Source: Herbaspirillum sp.
Lineage (GTDB): Bacteria; Pseudomonadota; Gammaproteobacteria; Burkholderiales; Burkholderiaceae_D
DNA: 64,000 bases
Direction: 5' to 3'
NCBI RefSeq assembly: GCF_017744395.1
Contig: NZ_JAGIBI010000003.1
Location: 434,001-498,000, forward strand
The notes under the pieces were generated by a model. That model ran no database searches. It was not told where the DNA came from and saw nothing but the letters and a program-made list of their open reading frames with translations. A program made the translations under genes and the position numbers. Numbering within the stretch: the first letter of the stretch is position 1; each line of letters starts with the position of its first letter. Shown here one piece after another: positions 17,411 through 26,819 of this stretch.

Positions 17411-18571
17411 ATGAAAATCCATGAGTATCAGGGTAAAGAAATCCTGCGCCAGTTCGGCGTAACCGTTCCGCGCGGCGTTCCTTGCATGTCTGTCGACGAA
17501 GTCGAAGCGGCAGCCAAGAGCCTGGGCGGCTCGGTGTGGGTCGTGAAGGCGCAGATCCACGCCGGCGGCCGCGGCAAGGGCGGCGGCGTGAAGGTCGCCA
17601 AGTCGATCGAGCAGGTCAAGGAATACGCCAACCAGATCATGGGCATGCAACTGGTCACGCACCAGACCGGTCCCGAAGGCCAGAAGGTCCGCCGCCTGCT
17701 GATCGAAGAAGGCGCCGACATCAAGAAGGAACTGTACGTTTCCCTGGTGACCGACCGCGTGACCCAGAAGGTCGTGCTGATGGCCTCCAGCGAAGGCGGC
17801 ATGGACATCGAAGAAGTTGCCCACAGCAACCCGGAAAAGATCCACAACGTGGTCATCGACCCGGTCGCCGGCCTGACCGACGCGCAAGCCGATGACGTGG
17901 CCGCCAAGATCGGCGTGCCCGCCGCTTCGATCCCCGAAGCCCGCAAGAACCTGCAAGGCCTGTACAAGGCTTACTGGGAAACCGACGCTTCCCTGGCCGA
18001 AATCAACCCGCTGATCCTGACCGGCGACGGCCGCGTGGTCGCCCTGGACGCCAAGTTCAACTTCGACTCCAACGCCCTGTTCCGCCATCCGGAAATCGTC
18101 GCCTACCGCGACCTGGACGAAGAAGATCCGGCTGAAGTCGAAGCTTCCAAGTTCGACCTGGCCTACATCTCGCTGGACGGCAACATCGGCTGCCTGGTCA
18201 ACGGCGCAGGCCTGGCCATGGCCACCATGGACACCATCAAGCTGTTCGGCGGCGAACCGGCCAACTTCCTGGACGTGGGCGGCGGCGCCACCACCGAGAA
18301 GGTCACCGAAGCCTTCAAGATCATGCTGAAGAACCCGGGCCTGAAGGCCATCCTGGTCAACATCTTCGGCGGCATCATGCGCTGTGACGTGATCGCCGAA
18401 GGCGTGATCGCCGCATCCAAGGCGGTTTCGCTGAAGGTGCCTCTGGTGGTGCGCATGAAGGGCACCAACGAAGAGATCGGCAAGAAGCTGCTGGCTGACT
18501 CGGGCCTGCCGATCATCTCGGCCGACTCGATGGAAGAAGCCGCGCAAAAGGTCGTGGCTGCAGCCAAGTAA
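17411..18571 (+). CDS. sucC: Succinate-CoA ligase (ADP-forming) beta subunit
   Basis: 386 residues, standard length. Makes succinate and ATP from succinyl-CoA in the TCA cycle with SucD. N-terminal ATP-grasp part ([31 protein letters not shown]) and C-terminal CoA-ligase part ([33 protein letters not shown]). The active form is a SucC-SucD heterotetramer or heterodimer. AGGGAAG lies just before the ATG. Followed by sucD after 100 bp on the same strand. Confidence 0.99.
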   Translation: MKIHEYQGKEILRQFGVTVPRGVPCMSVDEVEAAAKSLGGSVWVVKAQIHAGGRGKGGGVKVAKSIEQVKEYANQIMGMQLVTHQTGPEGQKVRRLLIEEGADIKKELYVSLVTDRVTQKVVLMASSEGGMDIEEVAHSNPEKIHNVVIDPVAGLTDAQADDVAAKIGVPAASIPEARKNLQGLYKAYWETDASLAEINPLILTGDGRVVALDAKFNFDSNALFRHPEIVAYRDLDEEDPAEVEASKFDLAYISLDGNIGCLVNGAGLAMATMDTIKLFGGEPANFLDVGGGATTEKVTEAFKIMLKNPGLKAILVNIFGGIMRCDVIAEGVIAASKAVSLKVPLVVRMKGTNEEIGKKLLADSGLPIISADSMEEAAQKVVAAAK

Positions 18572-18671
18572 GTAACCCAACACGAAAGCCTGCGCCGGCA
18601 AGGTCCGGAGCCAGAAAACAGATTGCGCACCGACCGAATCCGGGCGCGGGCATCACAGTCAAGGAAGAGAA

Positions 18672-19553
18672 ATGTCGATCCTCATCAACAAAGACACCAA
18701 GGTCATCACCCAAGGCATCACTGGCAAGACCGGCCAGTTCCACACCCGCATGTGCCGCGATTACGCGAATGGCAAGAACGCGTTCGTCGCCGGCGTGAAC
18801 CCGAAGAAGGCCGGTGAAGACTTCGAAGGCATTCCCATCTACGCCAACGTGAGCGAAGCCAAGAACGCCACCGGCGCCACCGTCTCGGTGATCTACGTGC
18901 CGCCCGCCGGCGCCGCCGCCGCGATCTGGGAAGCCGTCGAAGCCGAGCTGGACCTGGCCATCTGCATCACCGAAGGCATCCCCGTGCGTGACATGCTGGC
19001 CCTGAAGGACCGCATGGCCAAGGCCGGTTCCAAGACCCTGCTGCTGGGCCCGAACTGCCCCGGCCTGATCACCCCGGACGAAATCAAGATCGGCATCATG
19101 CCGGGCCACATCCACAAGAAGGGCCGCATCGGCGTGGTTTCGCGCTCGGGCACCCTGACCTATGAAGCGGTCGGCCAGCTGACCGCCCTGGGCCTGGGCC
19201 AATCGTCGGCAGTCGGCATCGGCGGCGATCCCATCAACGGCCTGAAGCACATCGACGTGATGAAGGCATTCAACGACGATCCGGACACCGACGCCGTCAT
19301 CATGATCGGTGAAATCGGCGGTCCTGACGAAGCCAACGCAGCGCGCTGGATCAAGGACAACATGAAGAAGCCGGTGGTCGGCTTCATCGCCGGCGTGACC
19401 GCGCCCCCGGGCAAGCGCATGGGCCACGCAGGCGCGCTGATCTCCGGCGGTGCCGACACCGCTGAAGCCAAGCTGGCGATCATGGAAGAGTGCGGCATCA
19501 AGGTGACCCGCAACCCGTCCGAAATGGGCCGCCTGCTGAAGTCGGTGCTGTAA
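18672..19553 (+). CDS. sucD: Succinate-CoA ligase alpha subunit
   Basis: 293 residues. CoA-binding N-terminal domain (SILINKDTKVITQGITGKTG) and ligase domain; the phosphorylated active-site histidine is H252 in KRMGHAGALISGG. Works with SucC in the TCA cycle. Ribosome site AAGGAAGAG lies before the ATG. The transcription unit ends in an unusually stable UUCG-loop terminator at 19585. Confidence 0.99.
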   Translation: MSILINKDTKVITQGITGKTGQFHTRMCRDYANGKNAFVAGVNPKKAGEDFEGIPIYANVSEAKNATGATVSVIYVPPAGAAAAIWEAVEAELDLAICITEGIPVRDMLALKDRMAKAGSKTLLLGPNCPGLITPDEIKIGIMPGHIHKKGRIGVVSRSGTLTYEAVGQLTALGLGQSSAVGIGGDPINGLKHIDVMKAFNDDPDTDAVIMIGEIGGPDEANAARWIKDNMKKPVVGFIAGVTAPPGKRMGHAGALISGGADTAEAKLAIMEECGIKVTRNPSEMGRLLKSVL

Positions 19554-19584
19554 TTTAGCGCCAACGCAGAACCAGCAAGACAAG

Positions 19585-19615
19585 CATGGGGAGCTTCGGC
19601 TCCCCATGTCTTTTT
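19585..19615 (+). terminator. Terminator of sucCD
   Basis: CATGGGGAGC / GCTCCCCATG perfect 10-bp arms round a TTCG tetraloop (19595-19598), followed by TCTTTTT. Confidence 0.95.
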
Positions 19616-19692
19616 ATGGAAGCTCGGGCAGCCGGTTGTCGCCGTGGAGTTTGCGGCGCAACGACGTGCTATCGGTACGGCAAAGGACGTAA

Positions 19693-20418
19693 ATGGAATT
19701 TCTGGCAAATCTGAATTGGGTGGCGGTCGGGCAAATCATCCTGATCGATATCCTGCTTGGCGGCGATAACGCCATCGTGATCGCGCTGGCATGCCGCAAC
19801 CTGCCGGCCAACCTGCGCATCAAGGGCATTGTCTGGGGCACCCTGGGCGCCATCGCCATCCGCATCGCGCTGATTGCCTTTGCCGTGACCATGCTGGAGC
19901 TGCCTTACCTGAAGCTGGTCGGCGGCCTGTTGCTGCTGTGGATCGGCGTCAAACTGCTCAACGAAGACGACGGCCACGCCGAAGTCAGCGGCAGCGACCG
20001 CCTGTGGAGCGCGGTCAAGACCGTGATCGTGGCCGACCTGGTGATGAGCCTGGACAACGTGATCGCCATTGCCAGCGCAGCCGAACAGGCCGGCCAGCAC
20101 CAGATGGCGCTGGTGGTGTTCGGCATCGTGGTCAGCATTCCCATCATCGTCTGGGGCAGCACGCTGGTCTTGAAATTGATGGAGAAATTCCCAGTTATCA
20201 TCACGCTGGGCGCTGCATTGCTGGGCTACATCGCCGGCGGCATGATCTTCAGCGATAGCGGCATCCAGCCCTACCTGCAGAACTTCATCCCCGACAGCGA
20301 ATTCGTCGTCCCCGGCGCGCAGTTGCACCTGAGCCTGCCCGGCCTGGTCGGCGCCATCGGCGTGGTGCTGGTCGGCCTGAGCCTCAAGCGCAGGAACCAG
20401 GAAACTCAGCAGCCTTGA
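19693..20418 (+). CDS. TerC-family integral membrane protein
   Basis: 241 residues with about seven membrane helices. Family motifs carrying membrane-embedded acidic residues are seen: QIILIDILLGGDNAIVIALA near residue 14 and DLVMSLDNVIAIASAAEQAG near residue 112. TerC-type (YjbE-like) proteins are linked to tellurite resistance or to manganese export and metal loading during secretion. It stands alone after the sucCD terminator. The specific substrate is not clear from sequence. Confidence 0.92.
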   Translation: MEFLANLNWVAVGQIILIDILLGGDNAIVIALACRNLPANLRIKGIVWGTLGAIAIRIALIAFAVTMLELPYLKLVGGLLLLWIGVKLLNEDDGHAEVSGSDRLWSAVKTVIVADLVMSLDNVIAIASAAEQAGQHQMALVVFGIVVSIPIIVWGSTLVLKLMEKFPVIITLGAALLGYIAGGMIFSDSGIQPYLQNFIPDSEFVVPGAQLHLSLPGLVGAIGVVLVGLSLKRRNQETQQP

Positions 20419-20530
20419 TGCAGGTCAGCGCGGTGTGCGCTAAATCTTGCTAGTTTGGAAGTATTTCGCTTTGCCGCATCATGGGCGCTGCCGATACTGG
20501 CAACGCCCTTCATCTTTAAACAGGAATTCA

Positions 20531-21037
20531 ATGAAAACCGTCGTCCGCAACAAGAAGCAACAAGGTTTCACCCTGCTCGAACTGATGGTGACGCTGGCCA
20601 TCATCGGCATCCTCGCTACTATCGGCGCCAGCCAGCTCCAGGATTACATCGCCCGCTCGCGCGTGTCCGAGGGCCTGAACCTGGCTACGCCCTACAAGCT
20701 GGCGGTGGCGGAGCAGGCCAATACCAACAACGGCATCTTCAATGTGTCCCAGTTGGGCTTGCCGACCTTCACGAAAACTGAAAATGTGGAAAACATTACC
20801 GTTACTCCCATGACGGAACGCGGCGTAGGCGGTGTCATTACGATCACCTTCACCCAGCGTGTCGGCAACGGCGGCACGCTGACGCTGACCCCGACCCTGA
20901 CTTCTTCCTCGATCCAGTGGCAGTGCGCCGCAGCCGGCGTCGCGCAGGCTACAACCCCGGAAGGCGCTATCAACAATACCGGTTTTGCTGCCGGGACGCT
21001 GGAAGCGCGCTTCGCACCGGCGAACTGCCGCGCTTGA
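20531..21037 (+). CDS. Type IV pilin (major-pilin-like)
   Basis: 168 residues from the ATG at 20531, chosen because AGGA precedes it and the product then starts with a type IVa prepilin leader: 12 residues ending Gly12, then F13-T-L-L-E17 (Glu5 of the mature pilin) and a hydrophobic helix to about residue 36. Cleavage and N-methylation by PilD are expected. Two cysteines, C132 and C166, are placed to close a C-terminal disulfide loop. The middle is rich in Thr/Asn/Gly. No other pilus genes are adjacent, so the assembly machine is encoded elsewhere. It could be PilA or a minor pilin. Confidence 0.88.
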   Translation: MKTVVRNKKQQGFTLLELMVTLAIIGILATIGASQLQDYIARSRVSEGLNLATPYKLAVAEQANTNNGIFNVSQLGLPTFTKTENVENITVTPMTERGVGGVITITFTQRVGNGGTLTLTPTLTSSSIQWQCAAAGVAQATTPEGAINNTGFAAGTLEARFAPANCRA

Positions 21038-21065
21038 TCCGTGCCGGCGTTAGCGCCGACGTCTC

Positions 21066-21100
21066 AATGAAAAAAGCGCCCATGAGGCGCTTTTTTCATT
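21066..21100. terminator. Bidirectional terminator, pilin gene and moaC
   Basis: 15-bp perfect arms (AATGAAAAAAGCGCC and its complement) round CATGA at 21081-21085, with A6 before and T6 after, serving both convergent genes. Confidence 0.93.
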
Positions 21101-21118
21101 GGCGAGGGGGAGGAGGGT

Positions 21119-21628
21119 TCAAGGCCGCGCCATGCTGATATCGCTCTTGCCGCCGCGCTTCTCGGTCACGCAGATATCGGTCATCACCATGCTCTTGTCG
21201 ACCGCCTTGCTCATGTCGTAGATGGTCAGCAGCCCGACCTGCACCGCGGTCAGCGCTTCCATTTCCACCCCGGTCTTGCCGTAGGTTTCCACGCGCGCGG
21301 TGCACAGTACGCTGGAATCGGCGGCGTTGGTCTCGAACTCTACCGATACATGCGTCAGCGCCAGCGGATGGCACAGCGGGATCAGGTCGCCGGTGCGCTT
21401 GGCGGCCATGATGGCGGCGATGCGGGCGATGCCCAGGACATCGCCCTTTTTTGCGCTGCCGGATTCGATGATGGTCAGGGTCTCCGGCTTCATGCGGATC
21501 ACACCGCTGGCCACGGCCACGCGGTGCGATTCGTGCTTGCCGCCGACGTCGACCATATGGGCCTGGCCGCTCTGGTCGAAATGGGTGAGGCCGCCGTTGG
21601 GGGGCTGTTGGTCGCTGGGTGTGCTCAT
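21119..21628 (-). CDS. moaC: Cyclic pyranopterin monophosphate synthase MoaC
   Basis: 169 residues. Second enzyme of molybdenum cofactor synthesis, forming cPMP from the MoaA product. Family motifs: [20 protein letters not shown] at the start, [36 protein letters not shown] and [15 protein letters not shown] near the end. No other moa gene is adjacent. Divergent from the M48 protease gene. Confidence 0.98.
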   Translation of the reverse strand: MSTPSDQQPPNGGLTHFDQSGQAHMVDVGGKHESHRVAVASGVIRMKPETLTIIESGSAKKGDVLGIARIAAIMAAKRTGDLIPLCHPLALTHVSVEFETNAADSSVLCTARVETYGKTGVEMEALTAVQVGLLTIYDMSKAVDKSMVMTDICVTEKRGGKSDISMARP

Positions 21629-21755
21629 GTGCGGGTCCGCCGGGAAAATGATGAACGTTGAAACAGAGCGGGTATCATATCAGGCGTGCCGGGACGGCTT
21701 GCGGCGTCCATCTTTCCGCTTTCGGCACGACGGTAATCATTTCCAGATTTTGTCC

Positions 21756-23312
21756 ATGCAACGATCCGAGACTTTGCCCGTTACCCTTCCACTTCACCCG
21801 GCGCGCAGGATGCTGGCGCGCGCGCTGACCGCGGCGCTGCTGCTGTTGCCTACCGTGCCGCTGACGATCGCGCCGGCGGCGAGCGTGGCGCAGAACCTGC
21901 CGACGCTGGGCGATACCGAGCGCGAGGGGCTGTCGCCGCTGATGGAGCGCAAGCTGGGCGAGCAGATCATGCGCGACATCCGCAGCGACCGCGACTATAT
22001 CGACGACGGCCCGGTCTCGGAATACCTGAACGATTTCGGCCTGAACCTGGTGTCGGTCCACCCTGAAGTGCGCGGCGAAGCCGGCTTCGATTTCCAGTTC
22101 TTCATGGTGCGCGACCCGACGCTCAATGCCTTCGCGTTGCCGGGCGGCTTCATTGGCGTCAACAGCGGCCTGGTCCTGGCGGCGCAGTCCGAATCCGAAC
22201 TGGCCGGCGTGCTGTCGCACGAAATCGGCCACGTCGCCCAGCGCCACATCGCGCGCATGCTGGGGCAGCAGAAGCAGAACTCGATGATCCAGCTGGCGGC
22301 CATCGTGCTGGGCGCCCTGGCCGGCGTGTCCAAGGCCGGCGGCGATGCCGCCATGGCGACCATGATGGGCGGCACCGGCCTGGCCATCCAGCGCCAGCTC
22401 AGCTTCAGCCGCGACGCCGAACGCGAAGCCGACCGCATCGGCCTGCAGATCATGCGCGACGGCGGTTTCGATCCGTCCGGCATGGTCACCTTCTTCGGCC
22501 GCCTGCAGACGGCTTCGCGCAATTTCAGCGATGCCGTGCCGCCTTACCTGCTGACCCACCCGCTGACCACCGAGCGTATCGCCGATATCGAAGCGCGCAT
22601 CCGTGACCAGCGCTACAAGCAGCGCGCGGACAATCCGCAATTCCAGCTGGTGCGCGTGCGCACCCAGGTGCTGCAGAACGATTCGGTGCAGGGCTTGCGC
22701 GATGCGGCCGAGCGCTTCCAGAGCCAGGCCAAGCAGAACACCAAGCTGCAGACGGTGGCCGCCAAGTACGGGCTGGCCTATGTCTACTACCGTCAGAACA
22801 AGCTGGAGCAGGCCGACGCCATGCTCAAGGAAGCGCAGGAGGCATCGCAGCCGTTCAAGGCCGGCATCATGTTCGCCAGCCTGGACATCGACATCAAGAT
22901 CGCCCGCAAGCAAGGCCAGCAGGCGCTGCAACTGGCCGACGCGATGCGCAAGCAATTCCCGATCTCGCGCGTGATGGCGCGCCAGTATGGGGAGGCCTTG
23001 ATAGCGACGAAGCGCTATGACGAAGCGGTGGCCTACCTGCGCGACCAGGCCCAGCTTTACCGTTCCGATCCGCAAATCCAGAACCAGCTGGCGAAAGTCT
23101 ATGCGCTGCAGGGCAAGCAAGCCTTGCAGCATCTGGCGCTGGCCGAGTCCTATGCCTTGAACGGCAGCCTGCTGGCGGCCATCGAGCAATTGGGCATCGC
23201 GCGCCGCGCGCCCGATGCCACCTTCTACGACCAGGCGCTGATCGATGCGCGCGAGCGCGAGTGGAAGGAAAAATGGAAGGATGAGTCCAAGGACATGAAG
23301 GACCGCGGCTGA
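21756..23312 (+). CDS. Periplasmic M48 metalloprotease with TPRs (BepA/YfgC-like)
   Basis: 518 residues from the ATG at 21756; longer in-frame starts would overlap moaC and are rejected. Signal peptide with long n-region (hydrophobic core about 23-42, ending SVAQN). Zinc site HEIGH with H155, E156, H159 and third ligand E224 in EREADRIG. The C-terminal third carries helical TPR-like repeats (KYGLAYVYYRQNKLEQADAM). BepA in E. coli assists assembly or degradation of outer-membrane proteins including LptD, which is encoded further along this window. Divergent from moaC. Confidence 0.92.
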   Translation: MQRSETLPVTLPLHPARRMLARALTAALLLLPTVPLTIAPAASVAQNLPTLGDTEREGLSPLMERKLGEQIMRDIRSDRDYIDDGPVSEYLNDFGLNLVSVHPEVRGEAGFDFQFFMVRDPTLNAFALPGGFIGVNSGLVLAAQSESELAGVLSHEIGHVAQRHIARMLGQQKQNSMIQLAAIVLGALAGVSKAGGDAAMATMMGGTGLAIQRQLSFSRDAEREADRIGLQIMRDGGFDPSGMVTFFGRLQTASRNFSDAVPPYLLTHPLTTERIADIEARIRDQRYKQRADNPQFQLVRVRTQVLQNDSVQGLRDAAERFQSQAKQNTKLQTVAAKYGLAYVYYRQNKLEQADAMLKEAQEASQPFKAGIMFASLDIDIKIARKQGQQALQLADAMRKQFPISRVMARQYGEALIATKRYDEAVAYLRDQAQLYRSDPQIQNQLAKVYALQGKQALQHLALAESYALNGSLLAAIEQLGIARRAPDATFYDQALIDAREREWKEKWKDESKDMKDRG

Positions 23313-23335
23313 CGCGGCGGCGCTTCAGCGCATCT

Positions 23336-23944
23336 TCAATCCTGGCGCGGCATGGCGACAAAGCCGAAATGCCGCGCCAGTTCGTTCGAGTCCAGGCGCT
23401 GCACGTCGATTGTCTTCCCGGCGTGCTCAAGCCGCAGGGCGGCGCCATTGCCGCTGCTGCCTTCCAGCCAGCGCAGCAGCGCATCTTCGTCCGCCTTGCC
23501 ATCCACCTTCAATGCGCCCAGCATCTGCGGCATGTCGCGGTCGTCCAGCGCGCCGGCGCGTTCCCCGTCGCCGAGGTACAGGCGGCCTTGCTCGTCGAGC
23601 CAGGCGGCATCGATGTTTTCCATGCGTCGGCCGGTGTGCAGGACCAGCTCGATGCCGCCGTCGGCGCCGGGCTGCGTGCGCACGATGTAGGGCATCAGTT
23701 CGAGATCGACATACACCCGCTGCGGGCCGTTCTGGAAATACCAACGGCCGGCTTCGTCGTTGGCATAGTTGCGTTCGATGAAGGCCAGCAAGGCAGGGTG
23801 GGCGATGCGTTCGCCCGGCAGGTCCAGGTGCTGCGCGCGTTCGTCGCGCATGCGCCAGCCGCCGCGCGCATCCAGCCGCAGCCAGCCGAAGCAGTGCGGC
23901 ACGTTGGGCCACTTGGCCATGGCCTGGCGGACGATCTTATCCAT
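23336..23944 (-). CDS. Conserved protein of unknown function (DUF2946-type)
   Basis: 202 residues from the ATG at 23944, which overlaps the 3' end of the hydrolase gene by 8 bp (coupled). N-terminal WPNVPHCFGWLRLDARGGWR and a central RWYFQNGPQRVYVDLELMPY are like a betaproteobacterial family of unknown function that I recall as DUF2946; the label is not certain. No signal peptide or membrane segment, no catalytic motif seen. The overlap suggests it works with, or is dosed with, the YheT-type hydrolase. Confidence 0.7.
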   Translation of the reverse strand: MDKIVRQAMAKWPNVPHCFGWLRLDARGGWRMRDERAQHLDLPGERIAHPALLAFIERNYANDEAGRWYFQNGPQRVYVDLELMPYIVRTQPGADGGIELVLHTGRRMENIDAAWLDEQGRLYLGDGERAGALDDRDMPQMLGALKVDGKADEDALLRWLEGSSGNGAALRLEHAGKTIDVQRLDSNELARHFGFVAMPRQD

Positions 23945-24929
23945 GCGCGTGCTCCTCTTGCGCGGCGAAGGCCGATTCGGCACGGCCTTCCAGGAAGTGC
24001 AGCAGCCGGCGCGGCAGCCAGTCCAGGCGGCCTGGCGGCCCGCCGGCGGCGAAACCCACGTGGCCACCCTGTTCCGGGTACTCCAGCAGCACTTCGGGCG
24101 CCGCCGTGCGCGGCAGGTGGCGCGCCGGCAGGAAGGGATCGTTCCTGGCGTTGAGGACCAGCGTCGGCACCGTGATGTCGTGCAGGATGTGCTTGGCGCT
24201 GGCGCGGTCCCAGTAGTCGTCGGTGTTGCGGTAACCGTGCAGCGGCGCGGTGACGATATTGTCGAAGGCGTACAGGTCGCGCGCGGCCAGCAGCGCATCG
24301 CGGTCGAACAGGCCAGGGAATTGCCCCAGCTTGAGCAGGCACTTGGGCCGCATGGTGCGCAGGAACACCCAGGTGTAGAGGCGGTTGAAGCCGCGCGCCA
24401 GCGCCGCGCCGCCGCCGGCCAGGTCGAGCGGCGCCGATACCGCGCACGCGGCGTCGACGATTTCGGCCTCGTGCTGCGACTCGCCCAGCCAGCGCAGCAG
24501 GGCGTTGGCCCCGAGCGAGACGCCGGCGGCATACAGGTGTGTGGCGCCCAGGTTCGACTGGCGCTGTTTGAGCCGCCGCAGGATCCAGTCCAGCTCGGCC
24601 GAATCGCCCGAGTGGTAGAAGCGCGGCGCCAGGTTGATCTCGCCCGAGCAGCCGCGGAAATGCGGCACCGCGCCGTGCCAGCCGCGCCGCTGCACCTCGG
24701 CCAGTAGCGCGCGCGAGTAATGGCTGTGCGACGAGCCTTCCAGCCCGTGGAACAGCACCACCAGCGGGCGGCCGGGTTTGCCGTCGACGAAATCGACGTC
24801 CACGAAGTCGCCGTCGGGCGCGTCCCAGCGCTCGCGCCGGTAGGTCACCGGCGGCTTGGCGATGAAGGTCGACGGATAGATGGTTTGCAGGTGGCCGCCG
24901 GGAAGCCAGCGGGGCGGGATGTAGAGCAT
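23937..24929 (-). CDS. YheT-family alpha/beta hydrolase
   Basis: 330 residues. Alpha/beta-hydrolase fold with oxyanion region LFHGLEGSSHSHY, nucleophile S138 in AAGVSLGANALL, acid D in LNARNDPFLP and histidine in EQGGHVGFAAGG. N-terminal WLPGGHLQTIYP is typical of YheT/ABHD1-3 proteins. Esterase or lipase-like activity in the cytoplasm is likely; the natural substrate is not known. First gene of a two-gene unit with the unknown protein downstream, and co-directional with the small NTF2-like gene. Confidence 0.9.
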   Translation of the reverse strand: MLYIPPRWLPGGHLQTIYPSTFIAKPPVTYRRERWDAPDGDFVDVDFVDGKPGRPLVVLFHGLEGSSHSHYSRALLAEVQRRGWHGAVPHFRGCSGEINLAPRFYHSGDSAELDWILRRLKQRQSNLGATHLYAAGVSLGANALLRWLGESQHEAEIVDAACAVSAPLDLAGGGAALARGFNRLYTWVFLRTMRPKCLLKLGQFPGLFDRDALLAARDLYAFDNIVTAPLHGYRNTDDYWDRASAKHILHDITVPTLVLNARNDPFLPARHLPRTAAPEVLLEYPEQGGHVGFAAGGPPGRLDWLPRRLLHFLEGRAESAFAAQEEHAHG

Positions 24930-24956
24930 ATGCAGCCTTGTTGCGCGGTCGTGGCG

Positions 24957-25391
24957 TCAGTGCAGCATGGCGCCGCTGGAAATCGGTTCGGCCGGCGCCG
25001 CGCCCGGCGCCACCGAGGCGTGGTGCATCACCATGCGCCAGCCCAGCGTGGTCTTCATGTAGATATTGGTGGCGATGACATGCACATCGGGTTGCGGATC
25101 GCCGCCGTGGTGGACTTCTTCGACCACGCTGTGCACCGCCGCCATCATGTTTTGCGTGGCATGCAGCTGGCGCGGCCGCAGATGCAGGCCGCCGTTGCCC
25201 AGGATCTCTTCCCACACCGCGCGGATTTCGGCATGGCCCACCAGGCGCCGGGCGCCGGGGTGGATGCACACGATCTCCTCGTCCTCGGCCCACAGGTCCA
25301 TCAGCGCTTCGACATCGGCGCGGGCGAGGGCATCGTAGTAGGCGGCTTCGATTTCATCGGGGGAGCCGTGGATCATTTTGGCACGGGGCAT
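24957..25391 (-). CDS. NTF2/SnoaL-like domain protein
   Basis: 144 residues with the single cone-like NTF2 fold pattern: EIEAAYYDALARADVEALMD at the start, DEEIVCIHPGARRLVGHAEI, then a strand-rich half ending GWRMVMHHASVAP. This is the small family of SnoaL/ketosteroid-isomerase-like proteins with many functions; none can be assigned here. It lies 27 bp upstream of the hydrolase gene and may be co-transcribed with it. Confidence 0.8.
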   Translation of the reverse strand: MPRAKMIHGSPDEIEAAYYDALARADVEALMDLWAEDEEIVCIHPGARRLVGHAEIRAVWEEILGNGGLHLRPRQLHATQNMMAAVHSVVEEVHHGGDPQPDVHVIATNIYMKTTLGWRMVMHHASVAPGAAPAEPISSGAMLH

Positions 25392-25410
25392 GAGAATCTC
25401 CGAGTCAGAT

Positions 25411-25435
25411 GAGAAAAGGGCCGTTCGGCCCTCTT
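25411..25435 (-). terminator. Terminator after the zinc-finger gene
   Basis: On the minus strand AGGGCC / GGCCCT arms (25417-25422 and 25427-25432) round a GAAC loop, followed by TTTTC. The plus strand could also terminate weakly (CTTCGTTTTT). Confidence 0.6.
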
Positions 25436-25445
25436 CGTTTTTGCT

Positions 25446-25646
25446 TCAGTGGCCCTTGACCACGGTACCGGGTTTCAATTGGTACTGGGTGCCGCAGTAC
25501 GGGCACTTGGCCGCGCCATGCTCGTCCAGCTCCAGGAACACGCGCGGGTGCGAGGACCAGCTCGTCATGTTGGGGTTGGGGCAGTGGGCCGGCAGGTCGC
25601 GGCCTTCGAGTTGGACGACTGCCTGGGGGGATTGAGCTTGGCTCAT
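25446..25646 (-). CDS. Zinc-finger domain protein, 66 aa
   Basis: 66 residues from the ATG at 25646 with GGAGAAAA upstream on the minus strand. Metal ligands are visible: one Cys in LPAHCPNPNM, a His in SSHPRVFLEL and the pair CPYCGTQYQL. It matches the small zinc-finger protein family related to mitochondrial NDUFS6. In proteobacteria such genes are widespread beside ilvE. It follows ilvE by 70 bp on the same strand. Function is not established. Confidence 0.85.
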   Translation of the reverse strand: MSQAQSPQAVVQLEGRDLPAHCPNPNMTSWSSHPRVFLELDEHGAAKCPYCGTQYQLKPGTVVKGH

Positions 25647-25716
25647 GTTTTTCTCCGTAGGTGATGCTGTGTAAGCGTTGAAACGTTGATGCAATGAATC
25701 GATGGTGAACAGGTTC

Positions 25717-26637
25717 TTAGACCAGCGTCAGCCAGTGCGAATACTTCGGCACTTTGCCCGCGACCACGTCGAAGAACAGCGATTGCAGTTTCTCCGTGAC
25801 GGGGCCGCGCGCGCCGCTGCCGATGGTGCGGCGGTCCAGTTCGCGGATCGGCGTGATCTCGGCGGCGGTGCCGGTGAAGAAGGCTTCGTCGGCGCAGTAC
25901 ATCTCGTCGCGCGTGATGCGCTTTTCGATGACATCGATGCCGAGGTCGCGCGCCATGGTCAGCACCGCGTCGCGGGTGATGCCGTCCAGGCAGGATGCCA
26001 GGTCGGGGGTATATATCTTGCCGTTCTTGACGATGAAGACGTTCTCGCCCGAGCCTTCCGAGACGTAGCCGTCGGTGTCCAGCAGCAGCGCTTCGTCGTA
26101 GCCGTCGGCCAGCGCCTCCTGGTTGGCCAGGATCGAATTGATGTAGTAGCCGCAGGCCTTGGCGCGCACCAGCGAGACGTTGACGTGGTGGCGCGAGAAC
26201 GACGAGGTCTTCACGCGGATGCCCTTGGCGATGCCATCTTCGCCCAGGTAGGCGCCCCACGGCCAGGCGGCGATGGCGACGTGGATCGTGTTGCCCTTGG
26301 CGGACACGCCCAGCTTTTCCGAGCCGATCCAGACCAGCGGGCGGATGTAGCAGGATTCCAGCTTGTTCTCGCGCACCACCTGGCGCTGCGCCTCGTAGAT
26401 GGTTTGCTGGTCGAACGGCACCTCCATCTGGAAGATCTTGGCCGAATTGAACAGGCGCTGGGTGTGTTCCTTCAAACGGAAGATCGCCGTGCCCTGCGGC
26501 GTCTTGTAGGCGCGCACGCCTTCGAAGACGCCCATGCCGTAGTGCAGGGTATGGGTAAGCACGTGGATGGTGGCGTCGCGCCAATCGATCAGCTTGCCAT
26601 CCTTCCAGATTTTGCCGTCGCGGTCTGCCATGGACAT
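25717..26637 (-). CDS. ilvE: Branched-chain amino acid aminotransferase
   Basis: 306 residues from the ATG at 26637, with GGGGAG 9 bp upstream; the next ATG, 6 bp in, is also possible. PLP-dependent fold type IV enzyme that makes Leu, Ile and Val from their 2-oxo acids. Signatures: LHYGMGVFEGVRAYKTPQG, catalytic lysine in SLVRAKACGYYINS, and EGSGENVFIVKNGKIYTP. Divergent from the azlCD branched-chain amino acid export genes, which suits a shared theme of branched-chain amino acid balance. Confidence 0.97.
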   Translation of the reverse strand: MSMADRDGKIWKDGKLIDWRDATIHVLTHTLHYGMGVFEGVRAYKTPQGTAIFRLKEHTQRLFNSAKIFQMEVPFDQQTIYEAQRQVVRENKLESCYIRPLVWIGSEKLGVSAKGNTIHVAIAAWPWGAYLGEDGIAKGIRVKTSSFSRHHVNVSLVRAKACGYYINSILANQEALADGYDEALLLDTDGYVSEGSGENVFIVKNGKIYTPDLASCLDGITRDAVLTMARDLGIDVIEKRITRDEMYCADEAFFTGTAAEITPIRELDRRTIGSGARGPVTEKLQSLFFDVVAGKVPKYSHWLTLV

Positions 26638-26819
26638 GATGGATATCTCCCCGGGGAATAATCGGAAAACGGAACGAAAGAGCTCCATTTTAGCGGATTC
26701 AAGCGAGCAAAAACTTTCATCTATAGAATGACAGGCTTGGGTAAAAATGCTGTGAGGCAAGCCTGCCCTCCGTTCCGGAGGCCGGCGCCCATTTCATCAA
26801 GCGCAAAGCGGAAACAACA

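Noticed and set aside
21066-21100. Long palindrome considered as a phage or IS attachment site
   Set aside because: A and T tracts on each side between convergent genes mark it as a bidirectional terminator.
21300-21755. In-frame upstream extension of the M48 protease gene
   Set aside because: It would overlap moaC antisense and would bury the signal peptide; the ATG at 21756 fits the family.
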